From a virus, in the IMG/VR virus record IMGVR_UViG_3300042868_008355, positions 1 to 64,000 of that record: a stretch of DNA of 64,000 bases, one strand, 5' to 3'. The translations under genes were made by a program, and so were the position numbers. This document shows positions 46,567 to 54,679 of this stretch, in pieces; within the stretch, counting starts at the first letter, position 1, and every line of letters begins with the position of its first letter. The notes under the pieces were generated by a model. The model did not search any database and had not been told where the DNA came from. It saw nothing but the letters and a program-made list of their open reading frames with translations.

Positions 46567-46570
46567 TTAT
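46564..46570 (+). promoter_or_regulatory. TATTTAT late-type promoter box
   Basis: TATTTAT, 4 nt before ATG 46575. Confidence 0.5.
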
Positions 46571-46574
46571 AAAC

Positions 46575-46907
46575 ATGAAACCATACGAAATATATTTGAA
46601 TGAGTCGTTTACGTTGAAAAAACTACTTGAGACGTATCTTGAGCTACGACAACATTTTCAAGAGTTGGGATTTAGCGAACCCCAATTAGAAAAACCGCCA
46701 ACGTATACACCGACCATGATGAGGTTATTTCGCGAATTTGGTAATCAAAGAGACACTTTACTTAATGATGTTACATCTTATGGTTTTGATATGAGTTTTG
46801 ATGAGCTAACCGCTTATCTAACACCATTATTAAGCAAGATAAACGAATTAACACCACTTAAAGAAAATGGCAATAATAAAAGAAGTAATCGATGGGACGA
46901 AGATTAA
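46575..46907 (+). CDS. Small hypothetical, putatively packaged
   Basis: 110 residues. The start MKPYEIYLNE/SFTLKKLLE offers a YLNE/S site. Mostly helical, with FDELTAYLTPLLSKINEL. No domain recognised. The next gene starts within its end (41-nt overlap). Confidence 0.5.
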   Translation: MKPYEIYLNESFTLKKLLETYLELRQHFQELGFSEPQLEKPPTYTPTMMRLFREFGNQRDTLLNDVTSYGFDMSFDELTAYLTPLLSKINELTPLKENGNNKRSNRWDED

Positions 46908-47109
46908 AAACGAAATTAAATCTTCAAATATTAAATCTGCAGAGTACGACACAGAATCAAAAGATTTGGTCGTAGAATTCAATAACGGAGCAAAATACAA
47001 GTACAATAACGTACCTCACCAAGTATATACAAAGTTCAGATTGGCAGAATCTCAAGGTAAATTTTTCACTACCGACATCGCAAAACAATATTCATATAAA
47101 AAAGTTTAA
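46867..47109 (+). CDS. KTSC-domain protein
   Basis: 80 residues. SSNIKSAEYDTESKDLVVEF, NGAKYKYNNVPHQVYTKF and ESQGKFFTTDIAKQY follow the KTSC-domain pattern (S..I....Y....L.V.F..G..Y.Y..VP). The domain occurs alone or fused in phages and bacteria and has no firm function. Overlaps the gene before it. Confidence 0.75.
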   Translation: MAIIKEVIDGTKIKNEIKSSNIKSAEYDTESKDLVVEFNNGAKYKYNNVPHQVYTKFRLAESQGKFFTTDIAKQYSYKKV

Positions 47110-47118
47110 TTAACGGAC

Positions 47119-47125
47119 TATTTAT
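47119..47125 (+). promoter_or_regulatory. TATTTAT late-type promoter box
   Basis: TATTTAT, 5 nt before ATG 47131. Confidence 0.5.
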
Positions 47126-47130
47126 TAAGG

Positions 47131-47874
47131 ATGAATAATTTTCAAAAAATCCTTAATAGTTTTTCGGTTAAAGAATCTTTAAATCCGAAAATTTGGGAAA
47201 ATCCAAAAAATCCTGACAAGTCGGTTATGATACCAAAGGTCAGAAAGGCTCTTATGCTCATCGCAGAAAAGTTTATTGATTATTTGGGTGATGAGGTTTT
47301 TGTTGAAGATATTCATCTAACAGGTTCATTGGCCAATTACAATTGGTCCGAGTTTTCAGATTTTGATTTACACGTAATTGTTGATTTACAACAATACGAA
47401 AACCAATCAGAACTATATAAGGAACTATTCAATTTAAAAAAACAAGTTTTTAACGATAAACATGATATTCGAATCTTTGGATATGATGTTGAACTATATG
47501 CTCAAGATGTTGAAGAATCTCATTATAGTTCAGGAGTGTATTCCGTTATGAATAATGAGTGGATATCTGAACCAAAAAAATTCAAAAATAATGTTGATAA
47601 AGAAGTCCTAACAAAAAAGATTGAATGTTGGACGGAAAAGATTGATACCGCAATTGATGAGGGTAAAGATTTGGAAAAAATCAAAGAAAAATTAAAAGAC
47701 TATAGAAAGTCAGGATTGGAATCAGATGGTGAATTATCTTATGAAAATCTTGTCTTTAAATTTTTAAGAAGGTCGGGTCATATTGAAAAATTGTTCGATA
47801 CCGCAAATAAAGAAACTGATAAAGAACTGTCCATTGAAAGAACTATTCAAGAATATTCAAATAATTCACATTAA
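47131..47874 (+). CDS. Nucleotidyltransferase-fold protein, putatively packaged
   Basis: 247 residues. Start MNNFQKILNSFSVKE/SLN offers a VKE/S site. Residues ~65-85 read HLTGSLANYNWSEFSDFDLHV: the GS...SDxD pattern of DNA polymerase beta-like nucleotidyltransferases, with the two metal-binding Asp. A third Asp may be in YDVELYAQD. The C-terminal half is helical. It may transfer nucleotides to an RNA or protein of the host soon after entry; substrate unknown. Confidence 0.65.
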   Translation: MNNFQKILNSFSVKESLNPKIWENPKNPDKSVMIPKVRKALMLIAEKFIDYLGDEVFVEDIHLTGSLANYNWSEFSDFDLHVIVDLQQYENQSELYKELFNLKKQVFNDKHDIRIFGYDVELYAQDVEESHYSSGVYSVMNNEWISEPKKFKNNVDKEVLTKKIECWTEKIDTAIDEGKDLEKIKEKLKDYRKSGLESDGELSYENLVFKFLRRSGHIEKLFDTANKETDKELSIERTIQEYSNNSH

Positions 47875-47879
47875 TCGTA

Positions 47880-47886
47880 TATTTAT
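47880..47886 (+). promoter_or_regulatory. TATTTAT late-type promoter box
   Basis: TATTTAT, 13 nt before ATG 47900. Confidence 0.5.
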
Positions 47887-47899
47887 TAAGAAAAATTAA

Positions 47900-49153
47900 A
47901 TGGCAGCTACTAAATATAATTTATATGGTTCTCCTTGTGGTTTAAATATTCAATTTAATGCAGTTGAATTTCCTGGTGGTGATATTTTAACTACAGGTCA
48001 AATTTATTACGTTGAATTTGATAATGGGGGTCAATTTTTCACAGGTTGTTTCTTAAACCAAGGAGCCAGTTTTGCAAACGTTTCATATACAGCAACAGTG
48101 TTAGGGGGTCAATTTGCGGATTGTCCAACTTGTGAGGCATCATTAATAACCCCAACACCCACAACCACTAGTACTCCGACACCAACTCCAACAGGAACTG
48201 CGTCGGTAACACCAACCAATACGACAACTCCAACCGTAACACCAACACAAACAGGTACTATTTCTATAACCCCAACAAACACTCCAACAGTAACTAAAAC
48301 TCAAACAAACACCCCAACTCAAACAAATACTCCAACTCAAACAAATACTCCAACTAATACTAGTACTCAAACTCAAACTCCAAGTAATACACCAACACCA
48401 AGTAATACACCTGGTGTATGTAAAACATATCAATTATATGGTGGAACGGGTGACACAACATTTGTCGGTAAAGATTGTAATGGATTTACATTTACAGTTC
48501 AAGTTCAGGCTTTTCAAACACTTACGACATGTGCCACAGAAATAATTATAATTCAAGGTAACGGGTCTTATGTTTCAATAGGTTCTTGTCCATTACCAAC
48601 ACCAACACCAACAGTAACACCAACTAATACATCAAGTAATACACCAACACCATCAGTAACTACAACTAAAACTCCAACACAAACAGGAACTGCTGCAGTT
48701 ACACCAACCCAAACACCTACTCAAACCCAAACACCTACTCAAACCCAAACAGGAACTGCATCTGTAACTTCAACTCCTACACCAACTAAAACGCCAACTC
48801 AAACAGGAACTCCTACAGGAACTGCGGCGGTTACTCCAACACCAACTAAAACACCGACCTCAACTCCAACTCAAACAGGAACTGCATCGGTTACACCTAC
48901 ACCAACTAAAACTCCAACTCAAACAGGAACTCCAGCGGTAACTCCAAGTCCAACACCAACTTATTGGTTTACAGGTTTTTCAGCTGACCAACAATACGCA
49001 TACACTTTAGATATCTTGGGTAACTTTAGTGGTGGAAGTGCTGATTTCTCAGGAGCATACGCACCTCACCCAGTCTTCTTGGATAATGAAGGAATACCAG
49101 TACAACAATTAAACGGAATCACGTTAGGTGGTTTTAACGGATTAAATAACTAA
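47900..49153 (+). CDS. Thr/Pro-repeat fibre or adhesin protein
   Basis: 417 residues. N-terminal domain ~75 residues (YNLYGSPCGLNIQF ... DCPTCEAS), a first TP-rich repeat block, a second small domain (CKTYQLYGG ... YVSIGSCPLP), a second longer TP block with TPTQTGTA and TPTKTPTQ units, and a C-terminal domain (YWFTGFSADQQYAYT). This is a multi-domain stalk architecture like the partial gene at 3-719, probably a tail or head fibre binding the host surface. Repeats could expand or contract by recombination. Confidence 0.65.
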   Translation: MAATKYNLYGSPCGLNIQFNAVEFPGGDILTTGQIYYVEFDNGGQFFTGCFLNQGASFANVSYTATVLGGQFADCPTCEASLITPTPTTTSTPTPTPTGTASVTPTNTTTPTVTPTQTGTISITPTNTPTVTKTQTNTPTQTNTPTQTNTPTNTSTQTQTPSNTPTPSNTPGVCKTYQLYGGTGDTTFVGKDCNGFTFTVQVQAFQTLTTCATEIIIIQGNGSYVSIGSCPLPTPTPTVTPTNTSSNTPTPSVTTTKTPTQTGTAAVTPTQTPTQTQTPTQTQTGTASVTSTPTPTKTPTQTGTPTGTAAVTPTPTKTPTSTPTQTGTASVTPTPTKTPTQTGTPAVTPSPTPTYWFTGFSADQQYAYTLDILGNFSGGSADFSGAYAPHPVFLDNEGIPVQQLNGITLGGFNGLNN

Positions 49154-49172
49154 AAAATAAATAACAACAAAT

Positions 49173-50411
49173 ATGGCAGACTTAAAAGCAATTGGAAGTG
49201 AAAAACTTACAGGCCAAGACAAGATAAATAGAATTATGGAAATTGCTAGATTTAAAGAGGCAACTCCTAAAACTATAAATGAAAATGCTACTTCAGAGTA
49301 TTCGATTTCTCTTGCAGATGGAAACAATTATCAAATTGTTAGAGAAAGACAAGGATATATTATTAAAAAAACTATTTCCGAATCTGAGACGGATTATATT
49401 GAACCTATGAAAAATAGAAAATACTATTCCTCGTATTCTCAAGCATTAAAAAGATTAAATCTTGTTGCGGGTGAGTTAAATAGAGTTAACGAAAATGAGG
49501 AAGGTGTTTCATTATACGGTGAACAAAAAAGATTCACATTAAAAACTCCAAAACCAGCGGCACCTGAAATGCCTGCAGGACCACCAGCAGAATTACCTGC
49601 GGCTCCTCCAGCGGTTCCAAGTCCTGAATTACCTCCATCTCCAATGGGTGGTGAAGAAATGCCGATGGATGACATGGGTGGTGAAGAAATGCCGATGGAT
49701 GACATGGGTGGTGAAGATATTGATGTTGACGTAGATGTTGATGCTGAAGGTGGAGAAACACCTGAAGACCAAATAACATTTAAAACGATTCAAAAATTAA
49801 CAGGTAAATTAACTCAAAAAATTAGAACATTAGATAACGAAGATGGTATGACATCAGAAGATGTTAAGTACGTTATCAACATGATTTTATCGGCACTTGA
49901 TTTAACTTCATTATCTGAAGAAGATAAAGAAGATATCATGTCAAAATTTGAAGAAGATGAAACTGAAGAATTTGGTCAAGAAGATGATATGGATGGTGAA
50001 GACTTTACAGATGACACTGAAGTTGAGGATATTCAAGCTGACATGGACGTACCTGTTGAAGGTTACGAAATGGAAGAAGAGGAGTACGGAAACGGAGCAA
50101 TCTTTGATAGTATCTTTGGTGAGTCTAAAGTTGACAAAGTTATTTCAAAATACTTTGAAGTTTCTAAATCAGAAATTAGAGAACACAAAGAAAAACAAGT
50201 ACAAAAACAATTACAAAAAAGAACAATCGTTAAAACAATCATGGAATCAGTAACGAAAATGACTGAAACTATTGAACAAGAATTGGCGGCTGAAAAATTT
50301 GTAAAAGAAAACGTAAATTCTAAATTTATTGGGGTTACTAATAAAAAGAATTTAGTGTTTGAAACTAAATCAGGTCAAGTTAAAATAACACCAAACGGAG
50401 AAATTCTATGA
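49173..50411 (+). CDS. Putative virion or head-core protein
   Basis: 412 residues. Contains FKEATPKTINE/N and RVNE/N sites in the first 110 residues, then a Pro/Ala linker, an exact duplication (EEMPMDDMGG twice, from a 30-bp DNA repeat near 49655-49714), an acidic region and a coiled-coil-like basic C-terminal third (EIREHKEKQVQKQLQKRTIV). First gene of the head module; composition resembles the scaffold at 59080. Function unknown. Confidence 0.55.
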   Translation: MADLKAIGSEKLTGQDKINRIMEIARFKEATPKTINENATSEYSISLADGNNYQIVRERQGYIIKKTISESETDYIEPMKNRKYYSSYSQALKRLNLVAGELNRVNENEEGVSLYGEQKRFTLKTPKPAAPEMPAGPPAELPAAPPAVPSPELPPSPMGGEEMPMDDMGGEEMPMDDMGGEDIDVDVDVDAEGGETPEDQITFKTIQKLTGKLTQKIRTLDNEDGMTSEDVKYVINMILSALDLTSLSEEDKEDIMSKFEEDETEEFGQEDDMDGEDFTDDTEVEDIQADMDVPVEGYEMEEEEYGNGAIFDSIFGESKVDKVISKYFEVSKSEIREHKEKQVQKQLQKRTIVKTIMESVTKMTETIEQELAAEKFVKENVNSKFIGVTNKKNLVFETKSGQVKITPNGEIL

Positions 50412-50803
50412 GTTATTTAACTTATGTTAATGGACTTGGTCCTAACTATAAGGGAGATAATTTATATGAGTTTATTTTTTCGGATAGTTTGGATGTTTGG
50501 GGTGACTCATGGGAGAGTAGACCTTCAAACGGTTATCCAACACCACCTGAATTAAAATATATTAAGAAAGTAGGAGTTCTGAGAAATACTGATTTAAAAT
50601 TGGAATTGATTCAGAACTCCGATTTTTTTTGTATGATAGATGCGATGGACGATGTTGTTGCATTAGCCTGGGAAACAGAAGAATTGGAAGGACAAAAAAG
50701 ATTGGTCTTTAGATTTGGATGTACCGAAAAAGAAATAAAAGATAAACTCTATGAAAGAGATTTAATTTTGGAATTTGAACAAAAAGTAGTCTATGAAAAC
50801 TAA
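50408..50803 (+). CDS. Hypothetical protein in head module
   Basis: 131 residues. LTYVNGLGPNYKGDNLYEFIFSD and VWGDSWESRPSNG at the start, C-terminal acidic helix. No family recognised. Overlaps neighbours by 4 and 11 nt, so it is translationally coupled within the structural operon; a small head or neck component is likely from position. Confidence 0.55.
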   Translation: MSYLTYVNGLGPNYKGDNLYEFIFSDSLDVWGDSWESRPSNGYPTPPELKYIKKVGVLRNTDLKLELIQNSDFFCMIDAMDDVVALAWETEELEGQKRLVFRFGCTEKEIKDKLYERDLILEFEQKVVYEN

Positions 50804-51569
50804 TATAAAAGCACTTCAACTAATTGAAAAAGGTTTATCTTCTAACACTGTTAGTAAGTTAAACGAATCTCAAATTAATGTATTACACACAAAAATGTTT
50901 ACTGAACAAGCGACAAATCCAAAAGTTGCTCAGAAAATGAAAGACATTGGAGCATTAAATCAACAACTTACTTCGGTTGAACTTAAAATGAAAAACCTTG
51001 GTTTGGAGGAAGATGATGATTTTGATTTGGATGCTGACCAAGCCTATACAGGACAACAAGGTTCTCATGATGAATATCAGGCATCTGATGATGGTATGGA
51101 TGATGATACATCGCCAGAAAACCATGATAGTAAAATGATTGGTATGTCTGAAGAAAAAGACGGAGAACCAAATCCATATTCTATTTGTCACGCACAAGTT
51201 GGACCTAAAAAATCAAGAAAATTTGAAAGATGTGTAATGTCTGTAAAAAAACAGCTTAAAGAAGGAAAAAATCCCGTATCTTTGTTTTTAGAAACTCAAA
51301 TAGAAAAAATCGTGGAAAGAAACATGCCTCCAAAAATTACAAAAGGTGACTTAGTTAGATACATTTCAGAACAAGGTACTGCTCCGTCACCAACAACAAA
51401 ACCAGCACCAACAAAACCTGGTGTATCTCCTGGTAAAAAACCAAGACCTGCACATCCAGGTAAGAATCCAAATCCAGGTGAAAATCCCGCACCAAAGGCG
51501 AAAAAAGTTTCCCCTGAAGATGCGAAAGAAAAAGTGATTGACGTTATAATGCAAATACTACAAAAATAA
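50793..51569 (+). CDS. Putative packaged or head-associated protein
   Basis: 258 residues. N-terminus KLNESQINVLHTKMFTE/Q matches the (S/E)..I..LH plus [FLI]xEQ signal. Followed by an acidic region (DDDFDLDADQAY), a Cys-containing segment (YSICHAQVGPKKSRKFERC), and a Pro/Lys-rich tail (TKPAPTKPGVSPGKK). No domain recognised. Coupled to both neighbours in the head operon. Confidence 0.55.
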   Translation: MKTNIKALQLIEKGLSSNTVSKLNESQINVLHTKMFTEQATNPKVAQKMKDIGALNQQLTSVELKMKNLGLEEDDDFDLDADQAYTGQQGSHDEYQASDDGMDDDTSPENHDSKMIGMSEEKDGEPNPYSICHAQVGPKKSRKFERCVMSVKKQLKEGKNPVSLFLETQIEKIVERNMPPKITKGDLVRYISEQGTAPSPTTKPAPTKPGVSPGKKPRPAHPGKNPNPGENPAPKAKKVSPEDAKEKVIDVIMQILQK

Positions 51570-51571
51570 TC

Positions 51572-52873
51572 ATGGCAAGAAAAATTAAAGAACAAATCGA
51601 TTACGGGAACAGACCCGAAAGAATGGACCCCAACCTTGAAAGAAAGTTGGCTAGTCCTGAAGGATTATATGCTACGAATCCTGCAATGAAAAAAGGTGCT
51701 GAAGACGTACAAAGATTGGTTAGTAAAAGATTTCAAAAAGTCGCTGATAAATTAAGCCAAGTTACAGGTATTGAAGACTTAAGTTCTCAACAAGTACAAG
51801 GTATGATTTATCAAGAGATGATGAGAAAACTACCTAACATTATGAGAATCGAAGCCGCTCACAGAGATGAACTAATTGAGTTAGCGAAAGAAGCATCATT
51901 GGAAGACGCTGAGGTTCCTGCGGATTGGTATGAAATTGAAGCGTCTTTAGGGATGCCATCTACAGACAATTTCAGAATGCAACCTGAACCTGAAGATGAT
52001 GACGAAGAAGATGAAGACGAAGATAAAAAAGAAAAATTACAATTCCCTTCTTTTGACATTGACGATTTAACTGATGAAGAAATACTTGAGTTAGAGAAAC
52101 ACAAAAGAAATATTATTAATGCTCTTATTCAGGGAGCTGCAAAAAAAGGTCATTACCTTTTCCAAAAACCTGATGTAAAATCAAGATTAGATGCAATTGA
52201 CCCTTCACTTTATGGTGATTATTTGGGTATTATGGCAATCAACGATTTCTTATACTTTAGTATGGAACAGATGATTGAAATGATGAGTCAAACAGGTCAA
52301 GGAGTTGCAGGTAAAGTTGAATTAGAAGATACTGACGATGAAGACGGTGGTGGTGAAGGAGAAGAAGGTGAAGAAAGACCTGATACTAGAATTGTTGCAA
52401 CAGGTTTAATTTTCCCAATCCTTTGTCATGAAATTATTAAAGGTTTGGAAGAAGCTAAAGGTAGACATGGTTTACCATCGGACCCTGGCATGAGAGAAAA
52501 AGTTATGGGTCAAGTAGACACATTAGCAAATGAACCAATGCAATTACGTATTGGTCCTGAAATTGTTGAAAAAATACGTTTCGCATTACCTGATGATATT
52601 TTTGACCCTGAATATAAAGGATTGATTAATTGGTTCCATATCTTATTATATCAAATTGAGGCCAAAGAATTCTTGGAAATTATCGGAAATGCTATATCAG
52701 AAGACTCAACTAAATTGTCAAGAGCTAAAAAACGATTTGAAGAAATTGTTAGAGAAGCTAAGCAAATGAAAGATGAGTATGACAATTACAAAGAGGAAGA
52801 GAATATCGACCCTGATGATGATGATGGATTAGATGATTTCTTAAGTGGTTTAGGCATAACAAGACCTAACTAA
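51572..52873 (+). CDS. Hypothetical structural protein upstream of terminase
   Basis: 433 residues. Starts MARKIKE/QIDYGNRP with an IKE/Q-like site. Helical throughout with three acidic low-complexity linkers (EDDDEEDEDEDKKE, DDEDGGGEGEEGEE). Position just before the large terminase gene fits a packaging or neck component, but no small-terminase or neck motif is seen. Begins 2 nt after the previous stop. Confidence 0.5.
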   Translation: MARKIKEQIDYGNRPERMDPNLERKLASPEGLYATNPAMKKGAEDVQRLVSKRFQKVADKLSQVTGIEDLSSQQVQGMIYQEMMRKLPNIMRIEAAHRDELIELAKEASLEDAEVPADWYEIEASLGMPSTDNFRMQPEPEDDDEEDEDEDKKEKLQFPSFDIDDLTDEEILELEKHKRNIINALIQGAAKKGHYLFQKPDVKSRLDAIDPSLYGDYLGIMAINDFLYFSMEQMIEMMSQTGQGVAGKVELEDTDDEDGGGEGEEGEERPDTRIVATGLIFPILCHEIIKGLEEAKGRHGLPSDPGMREKVMGQVDTLANEPMQLRIGPEIVEKIRFALPDDIFDPEYKGLINWFHILLYQIEAKEFLEIIGNAISEDSTKLSRAKKRFEEIVREAKQMKDEYDNYKEEENIDPDDDDGLDDFLSGLGITRPN

Positions 52874-52878
52874 CATGT

Positions 52879-54639
52879 GTGAATAAAGAACAACTGATTA
52901 TAGAGGTAACGAAGTGTATGAGGAACACACCTTATGCACTTCGTACTTATTTACAGACATACGATAATACCGTATCAAAATACGTCCCATTAGATTTATT
53001 CCCCGACCAAGTTAGTCTTATAGAAGACTATGATACATACAACGAAAACATTGCGTTAAAGTATCGTCAGGCGGGTGTATCCACAGTAACTGCAGCTTGG
53101 ATATCAAAAAGATTGGTTTTTGCCAAGAAAAACAAACCAGAAAAAATTCTTATTATTGCCAACAAATTGGATACATCTATGGAGATGGCAAATAAGGTTA
53201 GGGGGTTCACAGAACAATGGCCTGAATGGGTTGGTGTTGGATTCTCAAAAGAAAAAAATTCACAACGACATTTTAAATTAACCAACAACTGTGAAGTTAA
53301 AGCCGTGGCTACCTCACGAGATGCCTTGAGGGGTTATACTCCCACCATCCTTGTATTTGACGAGGCGGCGTTTATCGAGGCAGACTCAGACTTCTGGTCA
53401 GCCTGTATGGCTTCACTATCTACGGGTGGTAAGGTAATTGTTGTATCCACACCAAACGGATATGACCCCATCTATTATGAAATCTACGACCAGTCATTAA
53501 GGAACATGAACGATTTCAAAATATCTGAGATGTTTTGGTATCGTGACCCAAGATATACAAAAGATTTGTATATGGTTAAAACTCCTGACTTGGTCCATTT
53601 CTTATTAAACCGAGAAGAATATTCTGACAAAGATGTTATTGACTTATCTATGGAAAATCCATACGAAAGAGACCATACCATTGTAACTGACTATATTGAA
53701 CAAGGATACAAACCATGTTCCGCTTGGTTTGAAAGTATGGTTAAGAAATTAAAGTTTGATAGACGTAAAGTTGCTCAAGAGTTAGAATGTGACTTTTTAG
53801 GTTCGGGTGATAATGTATTCGAATCTGAATTGATGCAAGAAATCTCTAAAAATAGTTTACGTGACCCACAAGCCAAGTTAATGGGAGGTTCACTATGGAT
53901 ATTTAAAGAGCCTGTAAACGGACATAAGTACGTAATGGGTGTCGATGTATCAAGAGGTGACTCCGAAGACTTCTCAAGTATTGAAATTATTGATTTTGAC
54001 ACAAGAGAACAAGTATTGGAATATGTTGCCAAGGTTCCACCAGATGTATTAGCAGAAATTGCTTATAAATGGGGGACAATGTATAATGCTTACTGTGTAA
54101 TTGATATCACGGGAGGTATGGGCATTTCTACCGCAAGAAAATTACAAGAATTAAGTTATCAAGGTGGATTATACGTTGATAATGTTGATACAAGTAATAA
54201 GTGGAAATGGGACCCAAAAATTAACGATAAGATACCAGGTATTAACTTTAACTCAAAAAGGGTTCAGATTATTGCTGCATTTGAAGAAAATGTTAGACAC
54301 GGATTTAAAGTATATTCGAGCAGATTATATAATGAGATGAATACCTTCATTTACATTAATGGAAGACCAGACCACCAAAAAGGACACCATGATGACTGTA
54401 TCATGGGAGTTTCTATGGCATTATATGTCGCTGAAAAATCATTCCAATCTTTAGAAAAGGTTACTAACCACACTAAAGCAATGATTAACTCATGGGCAAC
54501 CAATGTTAATGAGAACAAAAACTCTTCCGAATTCTTTAATCCAATGGTTCCACAGATGGGTAGAGGTAATGGTATGGGTAATCATGGTGAAGCAACTAAA
54601 GCTGATTACCAAAAATACGGATGGCTATTTGGTGGCTGA
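52879..54639 (+). CDS. terL: Large terminase subunit (T4 gp17-like)
   Basis: 586 residues from GTG 52879 (no in-frame ATG nearby). ATPase domain: Walker A KYRQAGVSTVT at residues 61-71, Walker B ILVFDEAAF near 158, coupling motif VVSTPNG. Nuclease domain: VMGVDVSRGDSED, YCVIDITGG and GHHDDCIMG give the RNase H-fold Asp triad. It cuts concatemeric DNA and pumps it into the prohead through the portal encoded next door. Length is close to T4 gp17 (610). Confidence 0.95.
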   Translation: MNKEQLIIEVTKCMRNTPYALRTYLQTYDNTVSKYVPLDLFPDQVSLIEDYDTYNENIALKYRQAGVSTVTAAWISKRLVFAKKNKPEKILIIANKLDTSMEMANKVRGFTEQWPEWVGVGFSKEKNSQRHFKLTNNCEVKAVATSRDALRGYTPTILVFDEAAFIEADSDFWSACMASLSTGGKVIVVSTPNGYDPIYYEIYDQSLRNMNDFKISEMFWYRDPRYTKDLYMVKTPDLVHFLLNREEYSDKDVIDLSMENPYERDHTIVTDYIEQGYKPCSAWFESMVKKLKFDRRKVAQELECDFLGSGDNVFESELMQEISKNSLRDPQAKLMGGSLWIFKEPVNGHKYVMGVDVSRGDSEDFSSIEIIDFDTREQVLEYVAKVPPDVLAEIAYKWGTMYNAYCVIDITGGMGISTARKLQELSYQGGLYVDNVDTSNKWKWDPKINDKIPGINFNSKRVQIIAAFEENVRHGFKVYSSRLYNEMNTFIYINGRPDHQKGHHDDCIMGVSMALYVAEKSFQSLEKVTNHTKAMINSWATNVNENKNSSEFFNPMVPQMGRGNGMGNHGEATKADYQKYGWLFGG

Positions 54640-54643
54640 TAAG

Positions 54644-54650
54644 TATTTAT
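54644..54650 (+). promoter_or_regulatory. TATTTAT late-type promoter box
   Basis: TATTTAT, 29 nt before ATG 54680. Confidence 0.4.
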
Positions 54651-54679
54651 ATTATCAAAGTAATTAGTAAGATTGTAAT

